The notes: generated by a model not told the origin, from the sequence alone. A stretch of DNA of 64,000 nucleotides from Sphaerosporella brunnea (GCA_008704415.1 VXIS01000014.1:244937-308936); one strand, 5' to 3'. Numbered from the stretch's first letter, positions 34,993 to 46,470 are shown. Numbers and translations are program-made.

Positions 34993-35499
34993 ATAGCTTG
35001 CGAGAGTTTTGTTTTGTACATAGCAGCGCTTTTTTTTTAAAAAAAAAAAAAAAAAAAACAGAAACAGCGTCCAGAAACCCAAGCAGAAGCTGCGTCTGGT
35101 CAATCGTCTGACCCGCCGAGCAGATGCGAAATCTAGTCGATCGTCCGGCCCTCCGAGCAGATGTGGAATCTAGTCGCTTGTCCGGCCTACCCGTCAGATA
35201 TCTTACGGGTAGTATGCACTAAATTTTTATCATGCGGGCTGGCTGACCAGCCGAGAAAACGGGCCAGCCGGCCAGCTTGGCGGTCGCCAGGAAAATCTGC
35301 TCGGCAGGATAGAACATAGATAATCTGCTTAGACCACAAATAAAGTTGAGTGAGAATTTATGACAGGAAATCACACCGAACCAAACGATATAAAGTATAC
35401 ATTTGCGCTAAAACAACAGACAAAAATTTCCAGCCTGGCCTGGAGTTCCTGGAACGACTGCCATATTTTACTACCTAGCCAGTTCCACACACTTTGAGA

Positions 35500-37035
35500 T
35501 CACCCCGTGGTGGCATGTCCGGCGAGCCTTGCACTCCTCCTGGACGTCAACTTGTCGCGTAGCCGCTGGGCCAGCACCTTGTGCCTGTTGCGCTTTGCAT
35601 AGCACAGCAGGGTCAATCCCTCCTGATCCTTTGCAGCAACGTTGGCGCCTTGCTCAATGATCAGCTGGGCCACCGCCTCGTGCCCTGTCATAGCTGCACA
35701 GTGCAGTGGGGTCAATCCCTTCGTATCCGTGGTGGCAAGGTCGGCGCCTTTCTCGATGATCAGCCAGGCCACCGCCACGTGCCCTCTCATAGCGGCTAAG
35801 TGCAGTGGGGTTGATCCCATCATATCAGTGGCGGCAACGTTGGCGCCTTGTTCAATGAGCAGCCGGGCCACCGCCTTGCACCCTCTGATAGCTGCACAGT
35901 GCAGTGGGGTTAGGCCCGGGTGGAAAGTCTGCTGGCTGATGGTCCGTGGTCCAATCGTAGTGGCCGAGATGTTGGCGCCGTTCGAAATCAAAAGCTCGGA
36001 CACTGCCTCATGCCCTACATACGCCGCATAGTGTAGCGGTGTGAACATGACGTTGTCGCCAGGCGAGACATCAGCACCGTTCTGAATGATCAGCAGGGCC
36101 AGCGCATGGTGCCCTTTCATAGCTGCACAGTGCAGCGGGGTCAAGCCCGGGTGGAAGGCGTCTTGTTGGATAAACGGCGACTCGATTGTGGTGGCCGAGA
36201 TGTTGGCACCGTTGGCAATCAGAAGCTTGGATACCGCCTCATGACCTTCTCCCACCGCAAAGTGCAGCGGTGTCTGGCCGATGATGTTGGCAGTTGATAC
36301 CTCAGCACCGTTCTCAATGAGCAGCCTGGCCATCACATCATAGCCATTCAGAGCAGCACAGTGCAGTGGGGTCGAGCCCGCGTAGAGGTTGGCATCGTGC
36401 CACAGACTAGTCGTGGCAGCCGAGAAGTTGGCGCCATTCGAAATCAGAAGCTCGAATACAGCCTGACGGCCGTTTTGCACCGCATGGTGCAGCGGCGTCA
36501 CGCCGACTAAAGTGGCAGCCGATACCTCAGCACCGTTCTCGATGAGCAGACTGGCCACCACATCATGCCCGTTCATCGCCGCGCAGTGCAGTGGGGTTGA
36601 GCCCACGTAGACGTTCAGGACTCCAGTCTTGTATCTATAGGGCTTGCATGACTAGCGGACGCGAAGGTGCTGCGCGTGGTGGCCGAGACGTTGGCACTAC
36701 GCTCAATCAGCAGCCGGACAAGAGCTTCGCTGACACTGTCCGCCGCGAAGTGCAAAGGTGTGGACACGAAGACGATATCGGTGATCATGATGCATTCGAC
36801 CTGGGAGGCCATCGTCAAGGAGATAGTTAAGCAGGTGGACAAGGTTGTTGTTGTTCTGCAGAATATCCGACAGACGCCGTATCAGGGTGTCTCGGATGCG
36901 TCTGAAGAGCGGCACTGTGAATGCGATGCGGAGAAAGCGGCATGTGCTGGAGATAGCGCACAGGTCAGGCACCTCAAGGAGCTCTGCAATCATGAGCAAT
37001 AATTCGGTTGGCAGGTATGGCATGGTTGACGACAT
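35500..37035 (-). pseudogene. F-box/ankyrin-repeat protein gene, frameshifted
   Basis: Minus strand. Start at 37035; residues 7-47 read LPTELLLMIAELLEVPDLCA...FLRIAF, an F-box. The frame shifts near 36800, where an ankyrin unit (VSTPLHFAADSVSEAL...LLIERSANVSATT) continues in a second frame, and again near 36625, after which a third frame (36606 to the stop at 35500) holds ten more ankyrin units of the TPLHCAAMNGHDVV form. Some spacers are long (ATTSLWHDANLYAGS). F-box proteins bring substrates to SCF ubiquitin ligases, and ankyrin repeats would bind the substrate. Two single-base shifts suggest a pseudogene or assembly errors; an unusual intron could explain at most one of them. Confidence 0.8.
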
Positions 37036-37637
37036 GATGGTTTGGTGTTTTGATACTTCCCGGATGAGGATGAACTTGAGCCAAGCGAAGCCAGGGTAAT
37101 ACCTGTCCTAAAGCTATCACTGGTCCAAGGATGCTGCTCAGAACTTGCCACGAGAGGGCGCCTAACAACATAGGGCAGGATTCGTGATGGACATGAGCCG
37201 AGTCGGCTCGAGTCGATAGCTCGAGCCCCGAGCTAGAGCCGACTCAATCGGGCCGAATTTTAGGCTCGAGCCGGCCCAAACGATGGTGAGTCTTGCTTTT
37301 CCATATAATTGTGTTCATTCCGTGGACGTACCTGATCGTAGATACCTCACCGCATCAAGCCCCATTGCTACCAACTCCACCACCACCGCATCACCACGGC
37401 CCCCATCAAACTCTCACCACACGTCTTCACGTCTCATCTTGACCAAAGGCGTCCCAGTACCACAAATTGAGAATGTCGGTCGCTCTGAGTCTGGCTGACC
37501 AAGAGGACGATGTGATGCAGGTGTTCCACAAGAAAATAAAGGGACAATGGCGTAAGTCAAAGAACTTGCATTAATTCCTATGTCCAGATACTTTCTATGA
37601 AGCTGCTGGAAGTCGCACACTCAGAGGGCAGCGGATC

Positions 37638-38920
37638 TCACCTGACATTGCGTTTCTCCATAAATGAAGCATTATTTTTTGCCTGCAAGTTGCAGCAAAG
37701 CTGCGGGTATTGAAAAGAGGGTGGAGGGATACGGTATTCCATTTGATTCAACGAAGGAATGCAGACCGGTACGAGGGTTTGGGTCGGGTGGCGTCGCGCA
37801 GCGCTGTATATATATATATGTATATAAAAGAACAACACAATATGTATTAGCACAACATCTGGACTCACTTCTGCAATGAGAGCTTCATAGTTGAGAGAAA
37901 TCAATGCTGTGGCTGCCAGTGTTGTCAGCAGCCAGCCTGGCGGGCTGCATCGGGCTGCGTCGGTTGATCTAGTCAGCTCATTGCCTGAGATGCCCTCGTG
38001 GCCAGGTACCCAGTGGTCTTCCGTAGCCCATCCCAAGTCTCTGAGCGCCGTCTCGGCGTGGGCGATCGGCGTGGCCGATCTGCGTAAGCAGCCATTGTCC
38101 AGGGCCCAGCCCATCGTGGCGCAGGCGTCCCAGCGCTGCCTGCACATCAGTGAAAATGAGGACCCTTCCCTTGGCATTGGTCCAAACCAGGGTGCTCCGT
38201 TGAGCCATCTCCAGTCCGGCTGCGATGCCGGAGAGCTCGGCATCGTATGCTTCCTTGTTGTTTCCTATGTATTCGGCCACGCGGTACCATGCATCTGTTT
38301 CTTGATCGGTTTGCGCCGCCGTTTGCGTATCCGCAGTGGCCATCCTCCAGGCAGGAGCTGTCCAAATAAACTGCAAGGCTGTCATCTGTCGGCCTCTGGT
38401 GCATGATCGCCGAGGCCGCTGCTTTGGCGGGGTCCTCTATGATGACATGTCCTTGAGGTCAAATCGATCTCGTTACCGTTGGTTCCACATTTAGGTTGTC
38501 CCCGTTGCCGGGAAGAAATCTCGTTAAGTTGGACATGATTTCGGTGTTCATGAGGGGTTGCGTTGTCTCCCCAAAGGCGCTGCAGCGGACAAACGGCATG
38601 AGTGACGCTACCATTGATACGGTTCTCTCCACTGGGCCTCCCTGGCCAGCCAGGGCCGTCCTCATCCAGTCGCCTGCTGGTTTCCCGACGGGTGTGAACG
38701 CAAGCCTTGCTGTGATGCTCCGCCAGCGGTGCATCAGGATGGATTCAGCATGTGTTAGCTCCGCTTCACGAATGAGTGGTTCAATTGCGGTTGTTGGTAA
38801 AAATCCTGGTCGACTATTTGTTGATGCACGGCTGGCAGGCCAGCTACTGGACTCCGTCGTGAAGCAGCTAGGAACCCATGTGGGAACGCACGAACGAACG
38901 ATTCGATTCGCCTGAACAAT
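37638..38920 (-). mobile_element. LINE fragment (RT-RNase H linker and RNase H), minus strand
   Basis: On the minus strand EYIGNNKEAYDAELSGIAAG and FTDVQAALGRL are RNase H motifs of a Tad/I-type LINE, followed in a shifted frame by GWATEDHWVPGHEGISGNEL. Further 5' (38459-38800), TARLAFTPVGKPAGDWMR and LIREAELTHAES belong to the region between RT and RNase H. Frames are broken. The same RNase H block is present at 53640 and 57880 (+). A short TA repeat lies at 37806-37826. Confidence 0.7.
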
Positions 38921-39158
38921 TAACCTCCCAGGAGGTGATCATACCTGCGGCGTCCCAGGTTTTCTTGCAAGATCCGTAGCTTAAGTTGCTGGCACAAACA
39001 CTCCAATGCCTCTACTACCTCATGATCCGGATGCACGCGCCAATCACAAAAAGAAAGCTTCACGCTACTTATTAACCCTCTCTCCACCTGAGCGGACATA
39101 GTTGGCACGGACAGGATTTCCAGCGCCATTGTGGCGAAATGCGGGTTGGGTTTTCCAG
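38920..39158 (-). mobile_element. hAT transposase C-terminal fragment
   Basis: Minus-strand frame with NPHFATMALEILSVPTMSAQ, VERG and HPDHEVVEALECLCQQ. This is the hAT dimerisation domain (normally ...LA...LSIPATSA..ERVFS...). It is cut off on its 5' side by the MITE at 39161. Confidence 0.75.
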
Positions 39159-39160
39159 TA

Positions 39161-39594
39161 GTAGCGTTCACACCGCCGAATCTGAGCCTGATTCAACGAA
39201 CCATGTTTCGCCTCGGAAGTTGAAGCAAGGCGATCCAGTGGTTCAATCTGAGCTCGAAACAGCGGCTGGCAATTTTTTTTTTTCTTCACCACAGCCGATC
39301 ATCCCACATCCTCCCCCTGTGCCCGTGATAGCACAACCTTGCGCGCGCCGCGATACCATGCCCTTCACCAACGCCGCGATACCACACTCTCACCCGGTGC
39401 TGGGCTGGGGTACTGGGCTCCGGAAAAATTTTCACCATGGCTGCGAACGAGTGGGCTTGGCAGGTAGTCGATTCGGGACGTGTTTTCATTTTTATTTCAT
39501 CTGTTGGCTGGTTGGGGAATTCACATCGATTCGCCTAGATTCAACCTATTTCGCCTTGTTTCGGCTCGGTGAGATTCGGCGGTGTGAACGCTAC
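39161..39594. mobile_element. MITE with ends GTAGCGTTCACACCGCCGAA and TA duplication
   Basis: 434 bp. The left end GTAGCGTTCACACCGCCGAATCT and the right end (its inverse, finishing at 39594) match over about 23 bp, with a further GTTGAATC/GATTCAAC relation inside. TA lies on both sides (39159-39160, 39595-39596). No transposase. It is inserted in hAT-derived sequence and abuts the next element. Confidence 0.78.
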
Positions 39595-39596
39595 TA

Positions 39597-40555
39597 CCGA
39601 ATCTACTCGAGAATATGGAAAATTTTCGAAGTTCACATTTTGACTTTTTGCGCGTGCTCGGGACGGGCCGAAAGTTTTTTTTTTCGACGTCAAGGCGAAT
39701 GACGTCGCCATGACAGGATGCGTATTCATGGTGTGCAGGTGCGGCCTCTCACCACAGCTGTGCCAATTTTCATCAATTCCGGCCCCATACATACGTTCAT
39801 GTCGACAAATGCAGGAATCCCGGACTCATCTTCCCATGAAAGAACGCACACCGGCGCATGTCCTTGAGGTCAAATTCTGTGCTTTCCTCCGCCGCTACGT
39901 CAGGTAGCCGTACTATCATTTCCTGTAGGTACAGTACTGGGCCCAAATGCCTGTCCGTTGAGCCGGATCCTCTGCTCTGTCCCTCGTTCGCCGAGCCCAC
40001 GTTCGCCGAGCCCATGTTCGCCGAGCCCACGTTCGAGACCTCAACAGCATCGGATTATTGGACACATTGATTTAGGTAGCCAAGCGGAGGACGAAGAGGA
40101 AGAGGAGGAAGAGGAAGAAAAGGAAGTGGAGGAGCAGGAACTAAAGAACGGAATGGACGACGAGTACGGAGAGATCAGTGGCCTTTCCTCACCCCCTACA
40201 AGCAACGTGGAAGAGCTCCACCGTTGAAACGAGTGCGTAGAGAAACTGGTCAGAGTTCACAACGCGTTTTAAGGTCACGGGGAAAAAAATCAAAAGGTTG
40301 ATGTACCTGAAAACCGTCGGCTCCTAAACAGTTGATGCCTTGCAAGATGTAGCACCCTCCCGCCTTCAATATCTCCCAAAATATCGCGGTCGCCGGCCTC
40401 AGTATTTCCCTTTTTCACAGTTTTTTGCACGTCGAAGTTGCTGGAACCGCTTCGAAATTTTCGCGAAAATAAACTTTTTGATATTCGCTTATCGGCCCGT
40501 CCCGAGCACGCGCAAAAAGTCAAAATTTAAACTGAGAAAATTTTCCAGTAGTATT
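39597..40555. mobile_element. Larger element of the CCGAATCTACTC family
   Basis: It begins with CCGAATCTACTCGAG directly after the TA at 39595. Subterminal GAAAATTTTC...TTTTGACTTTTTGCGCG and GTGCTCGGGACGGGCCGA (39617-39671) return inverted at 40490-40550. The outermost bases of the right end have diverged. The interior has remnants of coding sequence: a 15-bp tandem repeat of TTCGCCGAGCCCACG (about 39980-40033), a Glu-rich tract at 40085-40140 and RVLRSRGKKSK at about 40265. No intact frame. Confidence 0.55.
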
Positions 40556-40723
40556 AGAAGAGGTCAAAGATGGTTTCGTCCTTTGCTTCTTGGCTCCACC
40601 GTTGATATCCATCCAGGCTGTTTTTCTACTCGCGGGATTAGAGATAATTATTTTCCGGCAGTCCTAGTCTAACTGTGGCTGGTTTTTCTGAAGCCACTTC
40701 ACGCTTGTATTGTGTTTCCCACA

Positions 40724-41560
40724 GCCAAGCGAAGCCTGACACTTCAACGCGTCGAGCCTGTGGCCTGACGAGCCAAGCTTTTACTCAAGCCTTTTGTTAT
40801 TGCTAGCTGGCTAGGTAGGGGGAGGCATCTTGTTGGCGGGCCCCTCACTGGTCCCAATGACTGCTACCTCTTCCAAGTTCCAACTCCTTTGAATTCTTTC
40901 TAACTCATCTCCGCTCCACCTAACTTGTCCAACTCTCCTCCTCATTCGGGCTCCGTCTCATGCCGGCTCCTCCTCATTCGTCCAACTCGTCCGACTCATC
41001 CCGGCTCCTCCTCATTCGTCCAACCCCCCCTCACTCTTCCCAGCTCAGCCTAACTCGTCCAACTCATCCTGGCTCCTCCTCATTCGGGCTCCGTCTCATT
41101 CCGGCTCCTCCTCATTCGTCCAACTCTTCCTAACTCATCCCATCTCTTCCTGACTCGTTCAACTCTTCCTGACTCATCCCGGCTTCTTCTCATTCCGGCT
41201 CCTCGTCATTAGTTCAACTCTTCCTAACTCACCCCCGCTCTTCCTAACTCGTCCAACTCATCCCAGCTCCTCCTCATTCGTCCAACTCTTCCTGAGTCAT
41301 CCCGGCTCCTCCTCATTCCGGCTCCTCCTCATCCGTCCAACTGTTCCTGACTCATCCCAGCTCCTCCTCACAGGTCCCCACTCCTCACAACATAAACGGA
41401 GCCGTCTGGAGTTAAAGGCTCCAGCCTCGAGCAGAGCCTCGCGAAGCCTGACACTTTGGCGAGCTGAGCCGGCTCAAGCCTGTTGCCTGACGAGCCGAGC
41501 TTTTGCTCCAGCCTTTTGTTATAGCTAGCTAGGTAGGGGGAGACATCGCGTTGGTGGGGC
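40724..41560. repeat. CT-rich minisatellite between two direct repeats
   Basis: Two direct copies of about 110-120 bp (about 40724-40842 and 41432-41552), sharing GCGAAGCCTGACACTT, CCTGACGAGCC and AGCCTTTTGTTAT...GCTAGCT...AGGTAGGGGGAG, enclose about 500 bp of imperfect tandem repeats. The tandem part (about 40875-41390) is built on CTCCTCATTCGTCCAACTC and CTTCCTGACTCATCCCGG in varying order. No gene. Confidence 0.7.
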
Positions 41561-41866
41561 GAAGATGAAAGGTGCAGGCCCAAGGCGGGTTGATCAAGAA
41601 CTTTTTGTGGAATTCCATGAGTGCAGTTTTATTGCTCAAACACTGACTCAACCACAAGATCCAGAGAGAGGTCAAGAATGCTTTGAGTAGCACCATGTAC
41701 CGGCAGGTTCCCTTCCTTGCCAACGCGGTGCCTTATACGGGGGTGTTGACTGGCTTTGTCAGTGGAGCATCTGCTGATTTTATACTTGCGCAACTGTGCG
41801 CCTTTGCATGCCCTGCATCGCCACCATTTGTTTCCCCCTTCTGGAACTTGATCCCATATATATAGA

Positions 41867-42204
41867 TGTTGGAAACAGGTATTATGTCGGTCGTGCGGGG
41901 AAACCCCACTTTCTCGGGGTTATATACCCCATCAGCTATCTGTCGGGTTTATTCATTCCATCCAATTGTCAGATAGTTCTTTCCTTCTGTTTCTACTTGG
42001 TTCTTGCACACGTGCCTGTTGGCTGTACCCATTGTATATAAACACCCCGAAGCTCTCAGCTGCGGGAAGGTTAGAGATCGAGTCAATTCAGTCGTTCCTT
42101 TCTCTCAACATAGGTAGCCTCTTAGAGCGTAATAAGAACATCACCTTTCCCATCATCTACGACCCCGCCTACGCTTGACCTCCACAACTAGACTATTTTC
42201 AACA
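41867..42204 (+). mobile_element. Probable LTR (TGTTGG...CAACA)
   Basis: Starts TGTTGGAAACAGG and ends TTTTCAACA, the usual TG...CA form. A TATA-type box GTATATAAACACC is at about 42036. No 5-bp target duplication is visible, so it may be the 3' or 5' LTR of a disrupted copy. Copia RNase H sequence begins directly to its right. Confidence 0.5.
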
Positions 42205-42206
42205 GA

Positions 42207-42461
42207 AACGCCAGTCAGACGATTACCCTTCCAGGCGACAACACAGCTGGCGAAAACGCTCTTAGAAACGGGTTCCCAAACGCGACAAGACACCTGCGAA
42301 TCCGATACCATGCCTTGCGCGAGCGGATGGAATCCGGAGATCTCACGTTGGAAAACGTCACCTGTCGAGAGCAGTTGGCCGACGGCTTGTCGAAGTCGCT
42401 AGGATCTGTCAAACACGCGGCATTCGTCAAAGCGATGGGATTGACGGCTTCGGGACACTAG
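42207..42461 (+). mobile_element. Copia pol fragment, RNase H C-terminus
   Basis: Plus-strand frame: GDNTAGENALRNGFPNATRH, then LRIRYHALRERMESGDLTLE, EQLADGLSKSLG and a stop TAG at 42459-42461. This is the end of a Ty1/Copia RNase H (usually KHID.RYH...LADgLTK.L). The rest of the element is absent. Confidence 0.8.
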
Positions 42462-42764
42462 AAGACAAGATGGCGATGCAACTAGTGTTGTTGCTCGAAG
42501 ACAGCCAACTCCCCGAAATGGTAATCGACGACGAGAATGAGCAGCAGCACGATGATGCGCATGCAGAAGATTGACACCGTTTATGCTCAGACAGTCATGA
42601 TACCTCCGGATATGACTGAATCAATTGACAATCAAGTGCGTTTCTGTAGACGGATCACACTGCTACTGACAAAATCGTTGGAAATATGGATCGCACTGCT
42701 ACTGACGACGTCATTGGAGGTACGACAACCGAATGGAGCTATCTGAGAAGGACTCCGGCAACTC

Positions 42765-42921
42765 GGCAGGGCATTGGGCAGCTTATATTTTTTTCCACGT
42801 TTCTGGATTTAAGGCCAGTTTCGGCGTCAGATAGCTTACAGTATAAAGATCGAGTGGAGGAATGAGGATGAAGATGGAGGATGGAGATGGAGGATGGAGA
42901 TGGAGGATGGAGATGGAGGAC
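42765..42921. repeat. MITE remnant followed by a GATGGA microsatellite
   Basis: 42765-42842 is a diverged copy of the left half of the MITE at 23311-23452; GTTTCTGGATTTAAGGCCAG and TTTCGGCGTCA are shared and the end CAGGGC...TTATATTTTTTT is recognisable. Directly after it, 42858-42921 is a 12-bp tandem repeat of GATGGAGGATGG type. Confidence 0.65.
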
Positions 42922-43349
42922 GGAGTTGTGCTTTGATTGTCTGTGTCGGCACTTGCTTTGTATTTGGTTTCAAAGGGCATCTGTTGGCTAGGGGTTTGCA
43001 GACGCGATAGTTGCTAGAGTCGGTAGCTGGGAGGCTGACAACTTGGACAACGTGGAAGCAGCGGAGACGCAAAAGCGAGATCCACCCTGTTGGGTAGGGT
43101 AAGGTTCGGGTGGAGGTAGAGCGGTGTTGTAAAGTGTAAAGGTGAAAAGAGAGGAAACGACAGGAATTTAAACCCTCGGAGCGGGTAGACCAAGTGCAGA
43201 AGCACGGCTGCCATGTGGAGTGACAGTCATGAACCCGCGCAAGGCACGTAGCCATGCGGTAGCACTCAAGGTTTGGATAGTGGCTTGGATAGTCCATAGG
43301 ATTTCCGCTCCAAGCATCCTTAAACCCTTTTATCACAGTTTCTCACCCG

Positions 43350-43466
43350 TTGAATTTCATGTCCGCTTGCAAATTTTCGCAAAAATAAGCTTTTTGATAT
43401 TTGCTTATTGGTTCTGCCCACTCCCACGTAGCAACTCAAGTTCTGCTATTTGAGTAGATTCGGTAT
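43350..43466. mobile_element. One end of a CCGAATCTACTC-family element
   Basis: The block ends GAGTAGATTCGG at 43466 followed by TA, the inverse of the start at 39597. Inside it shares AAATTTTCGC and CTTTTTGATATT.GCTTAT with 40455-40495. The other end was not found, so it is truncated. Confidence 0.5.
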
Positions 43467-43525
43467 GACTGCGGTGGGTTGGAGTGTAATTCATAGTATC
43501 TCACCCGACTGGCTAGGACTGAAAC

Positions 43526-46470
43526 CAGTGTTCTCAATAGCCAGCCAGCCAGGCTGACTGCCTTGGGCTATTCAAAGACCCAGCCCGGCCTTTCAACTTG
43601 CAGCCCGGCTAGCTGGCTGTGGGCTTATGAAGAATGGACATTATTATTGCTTCACTGTTTATCACTCTGTACCACCCCGCGACGTTTACATACAAAGACG
43701 CAGTCCCAGTGCAAATGGAGAACCCATGAAGGTGGGCTTTTCAAACACTTCCACAGCGGCAGTGGTGAGAATTCATGGTTTTGGGATGTCACAGTCGGGA
43801 GTCAGATGGGGTTGCAGAACTGGAATACAGGCTTTCCTTAATGGGCGCATAGGCATAAGCATGCACACCCACGATCCACCGGTTGACCTGAAGAATCGAT
43901 GATGATGGCATTTCAAGAGTAATCACACTTGCCGGTAAGGTTGGTGTGTGGCCAAAATGGTGTGCAGCCATGTCCAGCCTTCGGCATTTTGGTACGGCAG
44001 GGCTGCCAATAGACTGGCCTGTCCGGCTTTCGGCGAGGTCTGAACCCCTTTGAATTAAACGGGCTTTTCAAACCGAGGGCTGTGTGGACCAGGCATTTCG
44101 GATGGAGATCCAGGTGCCCACGGGCGCCGGATGGGCTGCGTGGCATGCAGGAACCCATCGGGCCTGCCAGGCACCCGAACTATCTACGACCACGGAAACG
44201 GCACGGCACCGTACACGGTGTCCCGGGATACCAATAACCGACCAGGGATGCCGGTGTTTCGACCACATAGTGCGTTTGGAGATTGCCCCGTGATCGACAC
44301 GATGCCCCTACCGGCACAACCAGCACCCAAAGGCGCCTGTCAGGAATCCAAACATTGACAGCGTCGCCCGGAGCCTATCCAAAAAGCGCGAAACGTGCCC
44401 CAGCCCGGCCTACTTTGTGGAGCCCCGTTTGCCCTGCGGGCCGGCCCGTCTATTGACACCCCTGGGTATGCTACCCTATAACCAAAAATGAAAAATTTCA
44501 CGGATGGCAGTGACCTGGTCACATGCAATGACCGGTCGTTGCACTGACCGGTCAATGAAGTGGTCGACCGGTGGTCAACCACTGGTTATCGGGGTTAAGG
44601 TTGAAAATTTCGCTGGGAAACCAGCGTCGCCGCCCAAAACCCGCTCCCACTCCTGAGTCCTGCTGAGATCTAACTTGCGAGAACCCCCCGTGAGACTAAT
44701 TGCTTATCCAATCAGCAATTATCGGATGTACAGCGCTTTCAAACCTGTGAATGGATGGTTGGAGACGGGTTTTCTCATTTTTTTTAATTGTTCTACTACA
44801 AAAGAATATCCGCTCTTGAAACTCTCTTCCATAGTGACGCGAGCCCTTTGGCTGGTAGACAGATGTAGTTTGCTGAGGTCAACTCCTTAGGAGGCCGTCG
44901 CTGTTGCTGCGCCGCCGCACCCTCACCCATATGTCAGGTGATTGTTGACCGGTCGCTGACCGTGTTGCTGACCGTGTGAATGATCAGGGACCCTGGCCGG
45001 GTCAACCCAGTTTCCCCGCTGACCCTGGGTCAATGCCATCTCTGACCAAAATACTAGATTCCTGCGGCGTCAAGGATTACCCAATTTCTGGGACTTGGGG
45101 ACCACAGGATCTTATCTTACAGCGGCAGCTGCCCCACCAAAAGGTTTTCATCCAAACCATTGACTGTGATGCGGGAAGCCGTGTGGAGATCTCAAATTCC
45201 TACAGAGACATCTGCCTCACCCCCTCTTGCGGAGCCGCTGGCAGCTGCCATGTCAAAAGGTGATCAAACTGGAAACAATACAATTTAATGCACGAAGCCG
45301 TGCAGGTTTCTACAAGTTTCTTCACGGTTCGACAGCAAAACCGCACATTGTGAGAATTCCTACAGAGGCCCCTTCTTACGGAGCCACTGGCAGCTGCCAC
45401 GTCAAAAGGTGATCAAATCATACACAGTACCGTTTCATGCAGGAAGCCTTTCCCAGTTCAACAGCAAACCGCTGGCATGGAAAGAATTCCTACGGAGGCA
45501 GCTGCCTCACCAAATCTTACAAGCTCTCTAGCGACCGGGAGCATTTGATGTGTCTACTGGGTGTGTGATATCTTATGGCAGCCAATGTTATTGGCTGGAT
45601 GAGTTCCGTGTAGGGTAAGAAAATTACTCTTTTTGGGAAGAGAAACAGAAAAGTAGCTGGGAAGAGTTGTTGGGAGGAAACAGCATAAAAAGCAAATGCA
45701 CTTATCCGACTTTCTGTTCCACTTTAAGCCGTGCCCAGAGAACAAAGAAAGGCGGTGTTTCCTTCCTCATAGCCACCCAAAAGCTGGGTTGGTTGTGCGG
45801 GGTAATCGTAACGGTCCGAATATATCCGGTGTCTGAACTGCGGGCTGGCGGGCAGAATAGGGAGGCTGGATCTTAAAATTTCTTTAAAGTACGGCAGCTA
45901 AACCATTTCCGGAGTGTAAAGGAAAGGATGGCAGCGAAAAGCCATGCTGGCGATCTCACACAAGATCTTACACAGGTTCCCCACCTGATCTTCCTTTGAA
46001 AGAATTTTTTTTTTAACTTGCTGATTTGGGCCATCGTGTGGGCGGGTTCCAGGCATCCGGTCATAAGAGTTTACCCGCAGTCCTCCCAGCCTTCCTTCCC
46101 TAACGGGACTTCAGCTTGGAAACAACCCGTTAACAAAGTATCCTGATCACTCAGCAGCTATCGGTCAGGCATCTCTCCACATAAGTGATACGGCTGTGGC
46201 GATGTGAGTTATCTGGAGCGGCCACCTGCATCAGCGAGCTCAATTGCCGCCCCAAAAAGCCTGGGCTGTCAACCCGGCTGCAAAACTGGACCGGCTGGGC
46301 TGGGTTTTTGAACAATCCCACAACAAAGCCTGAGCTGGTTGCGAGCTGCATTTTGTATGTGAAGAGCACGAATTAGTACCGAGTGCTATCCAGTGAAGCA
46401 ACGGTTGATGTGATTGTTGTTTATTTTTCATTCCCGGGAACCTGGCCTGGCTGGCTGTTTGAGAACACTG
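43526..46470. repeat. Inverted ends of a possible 2.9-kb CAGTG element
   Basis: The left end CAGTGTTCTCAATAGCCAGCC with GCTATTCAAAGACCCAGCCC and TTGCAGCCCGGCT (43526-43610) returns inverted at 46470-46250, where about 110 bp of other sequence splits it. CAGTG ends suggest hAT, but the 8-mers outside do not match and I find no transposase inside. The interior has GACCGGTC-rich foldback DNA at 44510-44580 and 44940-44990 and the tandem repeats listed separately. No gene recognised in this interval. Confidence 0.45.
45121..45510. repeat. Three tandem units of about 110-150 bp
   Basis: Units begin near 45121, 45231 and 45379. Shared pieces are GGAGCC.CTGGCAGCTGCCA, CGTCAAAAGGTGATCAAA, GAAGCCGTG and ATTCCTAC.GAGGC. 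No coding capacity. Confidence 0.7.

Larger units (their letters stand above)
32078..35316 (+). mobile_element. Ginger-like DNA transposon (integrase-type) with terminal inverted repeats
   Basis: Ends are inverse copies: TGTTCTATCCTGCCGAGCA at 32078 and its inverse finishing at 35316, followed inside by GC-rich blocks (GCCAGGCAAGCCGGCCGG and its counterpart) and TTTTCTCGGC. Flanking 4-mers are TATA and TAGA, a possible imperfect 4-bp target duplication. Total 3239 bp, or 2953 bp without the solo LTR and one target copy. Inside is one spliced gene for an HHCC-rve integrase with a Cys-rich tail and no reverse transcriptase, gag or LTRs of its own. TIRs plus a Gypsy-type integrase define the Ginger group; this assignment rests on architecture. 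Confidence 0.72.

Noticed and set aside
37473..37560. Short exon-like frame (MSVALSLADQEDD...) ending at a GTAAG
   Set aside because: A GT-rich donor follows it, but I cannot find a supporting second exon or family; left uncalled.
40875..41390. CRISPR-like array
   Set aside because: Units are imperfect, contiguous and without unique spacers; this is a minisatellite in a eukaryotic genome.
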